From positions 1-64,000 of the forward strand of contig NZ_BOMY01000035.1 of the NCBI RefSeq assembly GCF_016862435.1: a stretch of 64,000 nucleotides of DNA, given 5' to 3'. The notes below the pieces were generated by a model that saw nothing but the letters and a program-made list of their open reading frames with translations, did no database searches and had not been told where the DNA came from. This DNA is from Paractinoplanes tereljensis (GTDB lineage: Bacteria; Actinomycetota; Actinomycetes; Mycobacteriales; Micromonosporaceae). The position numbers were made by a program, and so were the translations under genes. Numbering within the stretch: position 1 is the first letter of the stretch; each line of letters starts with the position of its first letter. Positions 25,547 through 34,592 of the stretch are shown here, one piece after another.

Positions 25547-25572
25547 GTGCCCCCGGCCGCGACCGGGGGCAC
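25547..25572. terminator. Bidirectional terminator between convergent genes
   Basis: GTGCCCCCGG and CCGGGGGCAC form a perfect 10-bp stem with a 6-base loop, four bases after the aldehyde dehydrogenase stop and eight bases before the stop of the convergent GH87-like gene. AAAAA precedes it, giving a T-tract for the minus-strand transcript. Confidence 0.85.
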
Positions 25573-25579
25573 CACAACG

Positions 25580-28500
25580 TCAGTTGATGACGAACTGGGA
25601 ACCAGGTTGGACGACGATGTTGCCGTCGGCCGAATTGGTGATGGTGACGTTGGTCAGGTTGGCGTTACCGCGGGCCCCGCTCATCGCCAGGATGCCGGCG
25701 CCGTTGTTCGATTTGTCGATCTTGACATTCGAAAGAAGGACGTTCGGCATGTTGCCGCCGCCGGTCTTGAACTGGATGCCGTCGTAGGTCGAGTCGACGA
25801 TCTCGGTGTCCCGGATCGTGACGCCGACGATGTCCTTCGAGGACGGGAACAGGGTGATCGCCCCGAATTCCTGGTCCTCGTTCCAGAACACCCCGCCGGC
25901 CCGGTAGAGGCCGTTGTTGGCGATCAGCGTGGTCCCGGTGAACGGCAGCGGGTCGTGGTCGGTCGCCAGCATGATGCCGGGGTAGTTCATCGTGTCGTAC
26001 ACCAGGTTGTTCTCGATCGAGTTGCTGAAACCGCCGTAGATCGCGATGGCGTTCGCCCGCCACGGCAGCTGCACCGTGTTGTTGACGAAGTGGTTGTTCG
26101 ACGCGATGTCGACCGAGGTGTCCTTCACTCGCGGGTTGGCCCAGACCGCCAGCGAGTCGTCGCCGGTGGTGCGGAACGACGAGTTGAAGACCCGCGAGTT
26201 ACGCGTGCCGTTGCTGAAGTTGATGCCATCGGCGTACGTGTCCCGGATCCGCATGCCGGAGAACTCGAGGTTGTCGCCCGGGTTCCAGTACGCGGGGGTG
26301 TCCGAGTAGTCGCGGCCGACCCAGGCACCGACGTTGACGTGCTCGATCCACACGTTGCTGATCTTGGTGTTCTTGCCGAGGCGGCCGTTGATGCCGTGGC
26401 CCCGGTTGGCGCGGTTGGTGGTCATACCGAAGATGGCCAGGTCGGAGATCTGGGTGTTGTCGTCGATGTCGAAGCCGACGTTGCCCTCGTGCGGGTGGTT
26501 GATGTTGCCGACCACGTTCTGCGGCTCGGTGTTGGTGTAGAGCTGCGTGTGCCACATGCCGGCGCCGCGGATCACCACGTTCCGGATGCCCTTCTGGTTG
26601 TACTGGCCGCGGTTCGGGTCGGGCGACAGGATCTTCTGCTCCTGGCGCCACTGGCCGGCCGGGATCCAGACGCAGCTGATCACGCCGTTCTCGTCGTCGG
26701 TCACCGCGCGCTGGATGGCGGCGGTGTCGTCGATGCCGTCGTTCGGCACCGCGCCGTAGGTGGTGATCGAGGTGCAGCCGGCCGGCTGGGTCAGCGCCGG
26801 AGCCACCTGCTCCAGATCGATCATGTCAAGGTAGTAGAAGGCGGCGGTATCGGTGGCGTCGCGCTGCAGCTTGAAGCGGGTGCCGGCCGGGTACGACGTG
26901 GTCAGCAGGGCGTTCGACTCGTCGAACAGCCGCCGCGCGTCGGCCGACGGCGTGTTGGACAGTGACTCGGTGTCGTCGCTGGTGCCGTACAGCCAGCTGT
27001 TACGCGACGACAGGGTCAGCTTCTGCACGAACTGGTCGTTGACGTACAGGCTGATGGTGGCGTTCTGGCCGCCGCCGCCCGCGGCGTCCGGGATCGAGTT
27101 GCGCACCACGATCGAGTTCGACGGGTTGACCGAGGTGAACTCGACGAACTGGCCGGTGCTGGTCAGCCGCACCGACGCCCGGCCGGAGGACTCGGTGCCG
27201 AAGTTGGTGTGCCCGAAGGTCCGCAGCGCGTCGGCCTGGACCAGCGTGCCCTGGTAACGCGCGGCTTCCGCCTCATAGGAGACATAAGGCACGGCTGCGC
27301 CGCGACCCACCACAATCGCCTGGGTACGGGCATTGTTGTTCTCGTTCGTCTCGGCGACCAGGTTGGTCGCGTCGGCGGTGGCGGTGATCGTGGCGCCGCC
27401 GCTGGTGGCGGTCCAGGTGCCGACCGAAACGGTGACCGTGGCGCCGGCCGCGATCGCCCCGGTGTTCGCGTTGAGCGTGGTGCTGCCCGCGACCACCCGG
27501 GTCACGGTGGCCGCCGCCGCGCTGGTGCCGCGGTTGTTGACCGCCACCGCGAAGGTGACCGGGGCCCCGGCCGACGGGTTGGCCGGTGCCGGGGTCACGC
27601 TGAGCACCTGCAGGTCGGGCCCGGGTGCCTGGGCGACGACCAGCGCGGACGACGCGGTCAGGGTGTTGTTGGCGTTGTTCTGCTCGGCGACCGTGTCGGC
27701 CGGGTCGACCACGGCCGAGACCTGGTAACTGCCCTGCGCGAGCCGCCCGGCGTTGACCGTGACGGTGGTGGAGGCGCCGGCGGCGAGGGCGCCGACGTTC
27801 GCACTGCCGACCACGGTGCTTCCCACCCGTACATCTGCGGTTGTAGCGGCCGACGCGGCCGTTCCGGCATTACGCACCGTGGCCGCGACGGTGATCGCGG
27901 TGGCCTCGTCCGGCGCGGACGGTGACCAGGTCAGAGCGGTGACCACCAGGTCGGGGTTGGGGGCCCAGGTCCCGAGGACCTGGATCTCGGCGACCTGGCC
28001 GCCGGGAGCGCCGGTGTTGCTGAAGATCTGCAGCTGTACGTCGGCGGCCCGGCCGGTGACCGGGATCGTGACGGTGTTCTGGTTGGCCGAGGGGTTGAAG
28101 ACGTAGTCGGCCCGGGCCTTCAGCGAGACCGAGGAGGCGCCCTGGGCCTGGCCGAAGACCTGGATGCTCTGGGTGCGGGTGCCCCAGGCCTGGTCCGGGT
28201 TGAGTTTGATGACCACGCCGGTGATGTCGGCGTTCGCGCCCAGGTGGGTGGTCAGGGTCGACGGGAAGCCGTTGGACTCCCAGTAGGTGCCGGTGTTGTT
28301 GTCGTTGGCGTTCGCCGCGACGAAGCCGAACACCGAGGAGGTGGCCTCCAGGGACTTGCCGGTCGCGAGGTTGGTGCCGGTCGGCGGGTCCGGATCCGGG
28401 TCGGGGTTCTGCCCGGCCACGCCGTAGATCTCCAGTTCGGACAGCTGGCCCGCGGGCCAACCGGTGTTGCTGGTGAAGGTGGCCCGGACGTAGCGGATGG

Positions 28501-28915
28501 TCACCGCGGTGAAGTCGATGGTCACGGTGTTGCCGGTGGCCGGGTCGAACAGGCGCCCGGCCGGGCCGGACAGGGTGATCCAGGTCGAGCCGTTGGTGCT
28601 GCCCTGCAGGGTGATCGTCTGGGTGCGGGCGGCCCAGGCGGTGGCCGGCGGCAGTTTCAGTTTGGCCTGGTCGACGGCGAGGTTGCTGCCGAGGTCGACC
28701 TGCACCCACTGCGGGAAGGCGTTGTTGGGGCTCTCCCAGTAGGAGTTGGCGTTGCCGTCGGTGACGTTGCCGGCGCCGTACACATCGACCGACCCGGAGG
28801 CGGTGGCCGGCTTGCCCTGGGCGAGGTTGGTCCCGCCGGCGGCGTGCGCGGTGCCGGGGGTGAGGACCGCGGCGACCAGCACCGCGGCGAGGAGGGTGGG
28901 GAGCAGTCTTCGCAT
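25580..28915 (-). CDS. Secreted multidomain beta-helix glycoside hydrolase, GH87-like (alpha-1,3-glucanase/mycodextranase)
   Basis: 1111 residues from ATG 28915. Order: signal peptide (1-26), two discoidin-type domains (about 28-166 and 180-316), two CARDB domains (320-428 and 432-537), a CBM6/35-like module (544-705, starting VSYEAEAARYQGTLVQ), and a right-handed parallel beta-helix (713-1111). The helix opens with SITTYGAVPNDGIDDTAAIQRAV. Asp896 (YADGIN) and the pair Asp919-Asp920 (TTGDDSLAVW) form a three-Asp cluster like that of GH87 enzymes, which cleave alpha-1,3-glucan of fungal walls or bacterial biofilm. A GH28-like or inulin-fructotransferase-like activity is the main alternative. 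Convergent with the aldehyde dehydrogenase. Confidence 0.85.
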   Translation of the reverse strand: MRRLLPTLLAAVLVAAVLTPGTAHAAGGTNLAQGKPATASGSVDVYGAGNVTDGNANSYWESPNNAFPQWVQVDLGSNLAVDQAKLKLPPATAWAARTQTITLQGSTNGSTWITLSGPAGRLFDPATGNTVTIDFTAVTIRYVRATFTSNTGWPAGQLSELEIYGVAGQNPDPDPDPPTGTNLATGKSLEATSSVFGFVAANANDNNTGTYWESNGFPSTLTTHLGANADITGVVIKLNPDQAWGTRTQSIQVFGQAQGASSVSLKARADYVFNPSANQNTVTIPVTGRAADVQLQIFSNTGAPGGQVAEIQVLGTWAPNPDLVVTALTWSPSAPDEATAITVAATVRNAGTAASAATTADVRVGSTVVGSANVGALAAGASTTVTVNAGRLAQGSYQVSAVVDPADTVAEQNNANNTLTASSALVVAQAPGPDLQVLSVTPAPANPSAGAPVTFAVAVNNRGTSAAAATVTRVVAGSTTLNANTGAIAAGATVTVSVGTWTATSGGATITATADATNLVAETNENNNARTQAIVVGRGAAVPYVSYEAEAARYQGTLVQADALRTFGHTNFGTESSGRASVRLTSTGQFVEFTSVNPSNSIVVRNSIPDAAGGGGQNATISLYVNDQFVQKLTLSSRNSWLYGTSDDTESLSNTPSADARRLFDESNALLTTSYPAGTRFKLQRDATDTAAFYYLDMIDLEQVAPALTQPAGCTSITTYGAVPNDGIDDTAAIQRAVTDDENGVISCVWIPAGQWRQEQKILSPDPNRGQYNQKGIRNVVIRGAGMWHTQLYTNTEPQNVVGNINHPHEGNVGFDIDDNTQISDLAIFGMTTNRANRGHGINGRLGKNTKISNVWIEHVNVGAWVGRDYSDTPAYWNPGDNLEFSGMRIRDTYADGINFSNGTRNSRVFNSSFRTTGDDSLAVWANPRVKDTSVDIASNNHFVNNTVQLPWRANAIAIYGGFSNSIENNLVYDTMNYPGIMLATDHDPLPFTGTTLIANNGLYRAGGVFWNEDQEFGAITLFPSSKDIVGVTIRDTEIVDSTYDGIQFKTGGGNMPNVLLSNVKIDKSNNGAGILAMSGARGNANLTNVTITNSADGNIVVQPGSQFVIN

Positions 28916-29058
28916 GAAGCCCTCTGTTCTGCGGTGGCCGCCGCGGTCGGGGATCCACGATGGCCAGAGGGGGATGGGGATGCCTGCCACGGATTTTCGG
29001 CGTTCTGCCGAGTTTTTGCGTAGACAGGCATCTAAGGTTTCAGATGTATGTCCATTAA

Positions 29059-29202
29059 GTCAACGGCTTCAACGGTCAGCGGCTGGCCGCGGACATGCTG
29101 GCCCAGCGGGTGCTGGCCCCGCAGCAGATCCCGGTCGGCGCGATGACCGGCTTCCTGGGCGGCATCTACCTGGGCGTTACGCGAGCTCGTCTGCGCCGTT
29201 AG
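29059..29202 (+). pseudogene. Remnant of a FecCD-family siderophore ABC permease (C-terminal end only)
   Basis: The plus-strand frame after the TAA at 29056 reads V-N-G-F-N-G-Q-R-L-A-A-D-M-L-A-Q-R-V-L and continues VLAPQQIPVGAMTGFLGGIYL, ending in R-A-R-L-R-R and TAG at 29200-29202. ADMLAQRVLAPQQIPVGAMTG is the conserved end of iron-siderophore permeases of the BtuC/FecCD family, which are normally about 340 residues. About 47 codons remain, with no start and no transporter partner nearby. It is a decayed or truncated gene. Confidence 0.8.
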
Positions 29203-29236
29203 GAGGTATGGCATAAACGATCTTGGAGGGCCTCCC

Positions 29237-31330
29237 ATGCGACGCCGCGTCTTTCTGCAGTCCGCCGTACTCGGCTCGCTCAGGTTTTCCGGGTTCACGG
29301 TCGCACCCGCGCCCGGCCCGGAGGATAGGCTCATCGGGGTGTGGACTGGAGAGCATGGCGGTTACCCGGCCTTCGACCAGGTGAACCCGACCTCGATCAA
29401 GGCAGCGCTCGACAAGGGCATGGAGCTCAATAGAGCCGAGATCGCCCAGATCGCCGGCTCGGCCGAGCCGCCGGCCTTCGCCAACACCATCGCCGCGCTG
29501 GAGGACAGCGGCCGCGCCCTCGACCGCGCGCGACGTTTCTTCGAGATCTTCACCTCGGCGATGAACGACCAGGCGATGCAGGACCTGCAGACCGAGATGT
29601 CGCCCGTCCTCTCCGCCTTCGGCGACGACATCATTCAGAACGCCCAGCTTTTCGCCCGGATCCGGGCGGTCTATGACGGCCGGGCCACCGCCGGTCTGTC
29701 GCCGGAGCAGAAGCGCCTCGTCGAGAACTACTACCAGAACTTCACCCGGCAGGGCGCGGCGCTCAACGACGCCGACCAGGCCACGCTGAAGGACCTCAAT
29801 CAGAAGCTGGCCTCGCTCTACACCAGGTTCAGCCAGAACGAGCTTGCCGACGAGGAGAACTACCGGCTCACCATCGAGACCGAGGCGGATCTCGAGGGCC
29901 TTCCCGAATCGCTGCGTACGGCGGCCGCGGTCGACGGCAAGTGGGTCTTCACCAACACGCGTTCCTCGATGGAGCCGTTCCTGGCCTACTCCGCCAAGCG
30001 CGAGCTGCGGGAAAAGGGCTGGCGCATGTGGATCATGCGCGGCGACAACGGCACCGCCACCGACAACAAGGCCGTGATCAGCGAGATCCTCCAGCTGCGC
30101 ACCCAGCGGGCCCGGCTGCTCGGCTTCGAGACGTACGCCCACTGGGCCGTCGCGAACAACATGGCGAAGACGCCGCAGGCCGCGATGGACCTGATGATGA
30201 AGCTGTGGGGCCCGGCCCTGCGACGCGCCCAGGAGGAGATCGCCGACATGCAGGCGATCGCCGACAAGGAGGGCGCCGGCATCACGATCGAGGCCTGGGA
30301 CCACCGGTTCTATTCGGAGAAGGTGCGCAAGGCGACGTACGACCTCGATCAGAACGAGGTGAAGAACTACCTCCAGCTGGACAGGGTCCGCGACGGCATG
30401 TTCTGGGCCGCCGAGCGGCTCTACGGCCTGCGATTCGCCAAACTCGACGGTCTGCCCGTCTATCACCCGGACATGTCGGTCTACGAGGTGACGCGCGGCG
30501 GCGAGCGGGTGGGCCTGTGGTACTTCGACCCTTACGCCCGCACCGGCAAGAGCTCCGGCGCGTGGATGAACGAATACCGCACCCAGGAACGCTTCCGGGC
30601 CGACATCACCCCGATCGTCTCCAACAACGCGAACTTCGTGAAGTCCGGCTACGGCCCCGTCCTGATCTCGTGGGACGACGCCGTGACCATGTTCCACGAG
30701 TTCGGCCACGCCCTGCACGGCCTCAACTCGAACGTCACCTACCCCGGCGTGGCCGGCACCGCGGTCAAGCGCGACTTCGTCGAGTTCCCCAGCCAGATCA
30801 ACGAGCACTGGTTCCCGACCCCGGAACTGCTCAACCAATTCGCCCTGCACGTCGACACCGGCAAGCCGATCCCCGCCGAACTGCTTGCCAAGATCCAAAA
30901 ATCAGACAAATTCAACCAAGGCTTCGGTACGGTCGAATTCCTGGCGTCGGCGATCTACGACATGAAAATTCACCTGGCCGCGACACCGGACGGCACGATC
31001 GATCCCGACGCCTTCGAGAAGAGCTGCATGGCCGAGATCGCGCTGCCGCGAGAGATCGTCATGCGCCACCGCCCCACCCAGTTCGGGCATATCTTCGCGG
31101 GCGACGGATACGCGGCCGGCTACTACGTCTACCTCTGGGCCGACGCCCTGACCGCCGACGCGTGGGAGCTGTTCGAAAAGAACGGCGTCTGGGATCCAGC
31201 CACCGCCAAGGCCTTCCTCGACGACATCCTCGCGGTAGGCAACGCCGTCGCCCCCGACGAGGCGTTCCGCAGTTTCCGCGGCCGAGACGTAGACACCGAG
31301 GCCTTGATGCGCTCCCGCGGCTTCGCCTGA
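29237..31330 (+). CDS. M3 family metallopeptidase (peptidyl-dipeptidase Dcp-like), exported
   Basis: 697 residues. The zinc site is MFHEFGHALHG with His487, Glu488 and His491; the third ligand is the Glu near 516 in DFVEFPSQINEHW. The C-terminal block FGHIFAGDGYAAGYYVYLWADALTADAW is specific to Dcp-type M3 peptidases, which release dipeptides from peptide C-termini. The N-terminus (M-R-R-R-V-F-L-Q-S-A-V-L-G-S-L) looks like a short Tat-type leader. TTGGAGGG precedes ATG 29237. It resembles the periplasmic or secreted Dcp of Gram-negative bacteria and follows a gene remnant, so acquisition by transfer is possible. Confidence 0.92.
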   Translation: MRRRVFLQSAVLGSLRFSGFTVAPAPGPEDRLIGVWTGEHGGYPAFDQVNPTSIKAALDKGMELNRAEIAQIAGSAEPPAFANTIAALEDSGRALDRARRFFEIFTSAMNDQAMQDLQTEMSPVLSAFGDDIIQNAQLFARIRAVYDGRATAGLSPEQKRLVENYYQNFTRQGAALNDADQATLKDLNQKLASLYTRFSQNELADEENYRLTIETEADLEGLPESLRTAAAVDGKWVFTNTRSSMEPFLAYSAKRELREKGWRMWIMRGDNGTATDNKAVISEILQLRTQRARLLGFETYAHWAVANNMAKTPQAAMDLMMKLWGPALRRAQEEIADMQAIADKEGAGITIEAWDHRFYSEKVRKATYDLDQNEVKNYLQLDRVRDGMFWAAERLYGLRFAKLDGLPVYHPDMSVYEVTRGGERVGLWYFDPYARTGKSSGAWMNEYRTQERFRADITPIVSNNANFVKSGYGPVLISWDDAVTMFHEFGHALHGLNSNVTYPGVAGTAVKRDFVEFPSQINEHWFPTPELLNQFALHVDTGKPIPAELLAKIQKSDKFNQGFGTVEFLASAIYDMKIHLAATPDGTIDPDAFEKSCMAEIALPREIVMRHRPTQFGHIFAGDGYAAGYYVYLWADALTADAWELFEKNGVWDPATAKAFLDDILAVGNAVAPDEAFRSFRGRDVDTEALMRSRGFA

Positions 31331-31335
31331 CGGTC

Positions 31336-31815
31336 ATGTTCAACCACGAGCCAGACGGCTACCAATGTCCCTTCTGCCGGCTAGTAGCCGGCGACGAGGA
31401 CGAACAGCGAATCAACACCCAGCACGACATCGTGCGACGCGACGAGTTGGCCACCGCGTTCATCTCCCCACGCTGGTGGCCGAACAACCACGGCCACGTG
31501 CTGGTAGTCCCAAACGCTCACCACGAAAACCTTTACGACCTGCCGGCCCACTACGGTCACGCGGTCCACGACCTGGTGCGCGACATCGCGATCGCCATCC
31601 GCCAGACCTACGAATGCGACGGAACCTCAGTACGGCAACACAACGAGCCGGCCGGAAACCAGGACGCCTGGCACTACCACGTGCACGTCTTCCCCCGCCG
31701 CGCCGGCGACAACCTCTACACCACCCGCCCCTACCCCAACTTCGTAACCGCCGACCAGCGCCGCCCCTACGCCGACAAACTCCGCAACTACTTCAAGTCA
31801 GCCCCACCCCGCTGA
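31336..31815 (+). CDS. HIT family protein (histidine triad hydrolase)
   Basis: 159 residues from ATG 31336, five bases after the M3 peptidase stop. CPFCRLVAG gives a possible zinc-binding pair and WHYHVHVFPR is the His-x-His-x-His triad with nucleotide-binding role. NNHGHVLVVPNAHHENLYDLP is also conserved. HIT enzymes hydrolyse nucleoside phosphoramidates or dinucleoside polyphosphates in the cytoplasm. Likely cotranscribed with the peptidase. Confidence 0.93.
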   Translation: MFNHEPDGYQCPFCRLVAGDEDEQRINTQHDIVRRDELATAFISPRWWPNNHGHVLVVPNAHHENLYDLPAHYGHAVHDLVRDIAIAIRQTYECDGTSVRQHNEPAGNQDAWHYHVHVFPRRAGDNLYTTRPYPNFVTADQRRPYADKLRNYFKSAPPR

Positions 31816-31920
31816 CCAGACGCCATCACCCACTCCTCAACCGCGGTGAGGCGATGGCAGTCCAAACCTCGCCCAAATCAGGCTTGACTCTCACACCGTG
31901 TCAGGCCGAATGGTACGAGG

Positions 31921-33234
31921 ATGACGTTGCCCTACCGGGGAATCGACGGCGCCGGGAAGACCTCGTTTGTCGCCCCGGCGATCCGCTTTTCCGCGTCCAT
32001 TCTGGTGGGGCTGCTGGCCGGCCTGGTGCTGCAGGTCTTCACCCTGGCCTTCCTGGGCCGGCTGGGCGAAGAGGCGCTCTACGTGCGTGCGATCTATACC
32101 CCGATCGGATTTCTGGTCCTGGCCGTCACTGAAGGGCTCGTGGTCGCCGCGCAGGTGTCGGCGGGAATCGCGACGCGCTCGGGGCGGCGCGACACCCTCC
32201 GGCCGCTGCCGACCTTCCTGGTGCTGGGCGGCGGTGCGTTGATCCTCACCGCCGGGGTGTTCGCCGCCGCCGCGGCCCCGATCATGAACGCGCTGGAGGT
32301 CGATCCGGCTGACCGCGGGGCGGTGCTGGTCTTTGTGGTCGCGGTCTGTCTGGCTACGGTCGTGAGTCTGGTGCCGCTGGCCGGGGGTGCGGTGCTGCGA
32401 GGCATGGGGCGCACGGTTGCCTCATCAGTCCTGTCGGTCGGATTCACACTCCTGTCCATCGGTGCCATGGTGGTGCTGCGAATCTGGACGGACCTGGGCA
32501 TGCTCGCGGTGCCGGGCAGCACGCTGGTAGCCGGTGTGGTCGCCGGCGCCGCGTCATGGTGGCAGCTGCGCGGGAACACGGCCGCCGGTTCCTGGTTCCG
32601 GCGGCACGCAGCGGCGGAACTGTGGATGTTCGGAGCGCCGGTGGCGATCACTTTCCTGATGCTGTCCTCGGTGAACTTCGGTTACCTGCGAGTGCTCCGC
32701 AACGCCACCAGCGCGGACATCGCCGGATTCAACCTGGGGCAGGGTGCGAGTTCCTTCTTCATGGTGGTGGCGATCGCCGTCGGTTCCGGCACGGCAATCG
32801 TCGCGAATCTGCGACAGGGCGAGGTGCGGCAGCCGATCGACGGGGCCGGGCTGAGCGCCGTCGTCCGAATCTCCCTCCCGGCCTACGCGGCGATCGGCAT
32901 CCTGGCCTTCGCGTTGCGCGATCCCCTGAGCCGGTTGCTCGCCGTGGACACGAACGTGGCGCGGACGACCGCCGGCTATTTCCGATGGATGGGACCCACG
33001 TTCGCGGTCTTCGGCGGGACCCTGGCCGTGCTGACCTACCTGGAACAGGTGGGCCGGGCGCGGACCGCGCTCCTGCTCAACGCTGTCTATTTCGCAGTGC
33101 TGTTGGCGGTCGCGTTTCTGCTTCCTCAGCCGGTCGGCAGCGACACCCTGACGAGACTGCTCGCGATCAGCAACGTCGTCGGCTTCCTGACGTGCTGGCA
33201 GAGCGCCCGATATTTGATCAATCGCACTCGGTAA
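31921..33234 (+). CDS. MATE family multidrug/organic cation efflux transporter
   Basis: 437 residues with about 12 hydrophobic segments. MatE repeat features include LQVFTLAFLGRLGEEALYVRAIYTPIGFLVLAVTEGLVVAAQVSAG in the first half and FGAPVAITFLMLSSVNFGYLRVLRNATSADIAGFNLGQGASSFFMVVAIAVGSGTAIV in the second. The chain is a little shorter than NorM (about 456). CGAGG directly abuts ATG 31921, so the start is not strongly supported and leaderless translation is possible. It exports drugs or metabolites in exchange for Na+ or H+. Confidence 0.85.
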   Translation: MTLPYRGIDGAGKTSFVAPAIRFSASILVGLLAGLVLQVFTLAFLGRLGEEALYVRAIYTPIGFLVLAVTEGLVVAAQVSAGIATRSGRRDTLRPLPTFLVLGGGALILTAGVFAAAAAPIMNALEVDPADRGAVLVFVVAVCLATVVSLVPLAGGAVLRGMGRTVASSVLSVGFTLLSIGAMVVLRIWTDLGMLAVPGSTLVAGVVAGAASWWQLRGNTAAGSWFRRHAAAELWMFGAPVAITFLMLSSVNFGYLRVLRNATSADIAGFNLGQGASSFFMVVAIAVGSGTAIVANLRQGEVRQPIDGAGLSAVVRISLPAYAAIGILAFALRDPLSRLLAVDTNVARTTAGYFRWMGPTFAVFGGTLAVLTYLEQVGRARTALLLNAVYFAVLLAVAFLLPQPVGSDTLTRLLAISNVVGFLTCWQSARYLINRTR

Positions 33235-33380
33235 CAGTGGGACATTCCGACCGGCCAACGCCACGCATGTGCGCGACCAGGTCCCGCCGCTGCCCGCACC
33301 GGCCCATCTTCGCCTCCGCCGCGGCACCCGCTACAAGCACCACGGACCTACCACCGATTGACGCGAATATCACGTTGTCG

Positions 33381-34001
33381 TCAGCTCGTTTTCCCCGGCC
33401 TCTGCGCGAGGCTGGCGCAGGCCGCCTGAACCTGCCGCACCCATGGATTTCCGCCGATCGTCACGGTTATTTGGCGACGGTCCCCCGCAACGGTTTCCAC
33501 GGAAAGTGAGGCCGGCACCGCGAGCAGACCGCGACTGACGGCACATTCGATCTGAAATGCGAGCTGAACCGCCATTGTTGCCGCCGGCCCGACCCGCCCC
33601 GCGGTGTAACCGAGGAGCACCATGCCCGGCTGATCGACGGCAAATCCGAGCACGTCCAACGCCATCGGCCCCGCGTTGACGATCGTCACATGCGCGTTCA
33701 GGGAAACAGCGGTCGTTTCGCTCCCCACGCCGGCGGACGACTGCACCAGGCCCGGCCGATCGCCGAAATCTGTCAGGGCAACGACCGATATCACCGAGGC
33801 GTCAGCTTCCCGCGACGTATGCGCCTGCCACCGATGCGTCACCAGACCACCGACCAGGCCGCCCACGACGAGAAGAATCACGCCCATAATCCACCGACGT
33901 GCGCGTCCGGGTGCGTCACCGGAAACCGGCGGGAGACGCTCGGGCAGGTCCAGGTCAATCAGAGCCACTGCCCTCACCCCATGGCCGATCCACGACGGCA
34001 T
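33381..34001 (-). CDS. Hypothetical membrane-anchored protein
   Basis: 206 residues, family not recognised. One hydrophobic segment (about 38-56, RWIMGVILLVVGGLVGGLV) follows a 37-residue cytoplasmic part; the rest (60-206) is a predicted extracellular beta-rich domain with alternating VSLNAHVTIVNAGPMALDVLGF and RQITVTIGGNPWVRQ. Two Cys (about 151 and 195) could form a disulfide. GTG and other starts near 33970 are possible. Divergent from the PH-domain-like gene. Confidence 0.6.
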   Translation of the reverse strand: MPSWIGHGVRAVALIDLDLPERLPPVSGDAPGRARRWIMGVILLVVGGLVGGLVTHRWQAHTSREADASVISVVALTDFGDRPGLVQSSAGVGSETTAVSLNAHVTIVNAGPMALDVLGFAVDQPGMVLLGYTAGRVGPAATMAVQLAFQIECAVSRGLLAVPASLSVETVAGDRRQITVTIGGNPWVRQVQAACASLAQRPGKTS

Positions 34002-34073
34002 CCCCGTTGCGGCGCCTGGATCGAAGCGCCGCAGGGCACCCTAACATCGGGGCGGGCGTGCGACGATCGGCTC

Positions 34074-34553
34074 GTGTTCGCCTGGCGACGGCCCTATTCG
34101 GATGCCTCCCGCGTCTTCACCGGATTCATCGCGGGGGCCGGGACCGTTTTTGCCGTGGTGGTCGTTGCCCTGATCGCCACGCACTGGCGGTCGGGGACGG
34201 TGCTGCGGGCCGCCGGCGTCGGTGGTTTTCTCGGTGTGTGGCTCACGGTGGCCTGGCGGTTGCACCGCACCGCCCTGCTGGTGAGTGATGCCGGAGTTCG
34301 AGCGCGGTGGCTGCTTCGCACCCGGACCGTCCCGTGGTCGCAGGTCAGTCGGTTTCGGACGGCGCCGGATTTCCTGGTCCGGGAACGATTGTGGATCGTG
34401 TTGGTCGACGACCGCATGGTGCGCACCCCGGTCCAGCACGCGGCTGGGGTCTTCGGGAGCGCGCTCAACGACGGCGGCACCCGGCTGGGCGGATCTCGTT
34501 ACTACACCCTGCTCGATTCGCTGGCCGACGAGATGCGAGCACACGGCAACTGA
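34074..34553 (+). CDS. Small membrane protein with bacterial PH-like domain
   Basis: 159 residues from GTG 34074. Two transmembrane segments (about 15-38 and 43-60) are followed by TALLVSDAGVRARWLLRTRTVPWSQVSRFRTAPD, the typical start of bacterial PH_6-type domains. Function unknown; such proteins are common in actinobacteria. The start is uncertain because several in-frame GTG codons exist upstream. Confidence 0.65.
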   Translation: MFAWRRPYSDASRVFTGFIAGAGTVFAVVVVALIATHWRSGTVLRAAGVGGFLGVWLTVAWRLHRTALLVSDAGVRARWLLRTRTVPWSQVSRFRTAPDFLVRERLWIVLVDDRMVRTPVQHAAGVFGSALNDGGTRLGGSRYYTLLDSLADEMRAHGN

Positions 34554-34592
34554 ACAGCGCAGTCATGCGGACGGTGGAGTTCCCGAAGCCGG

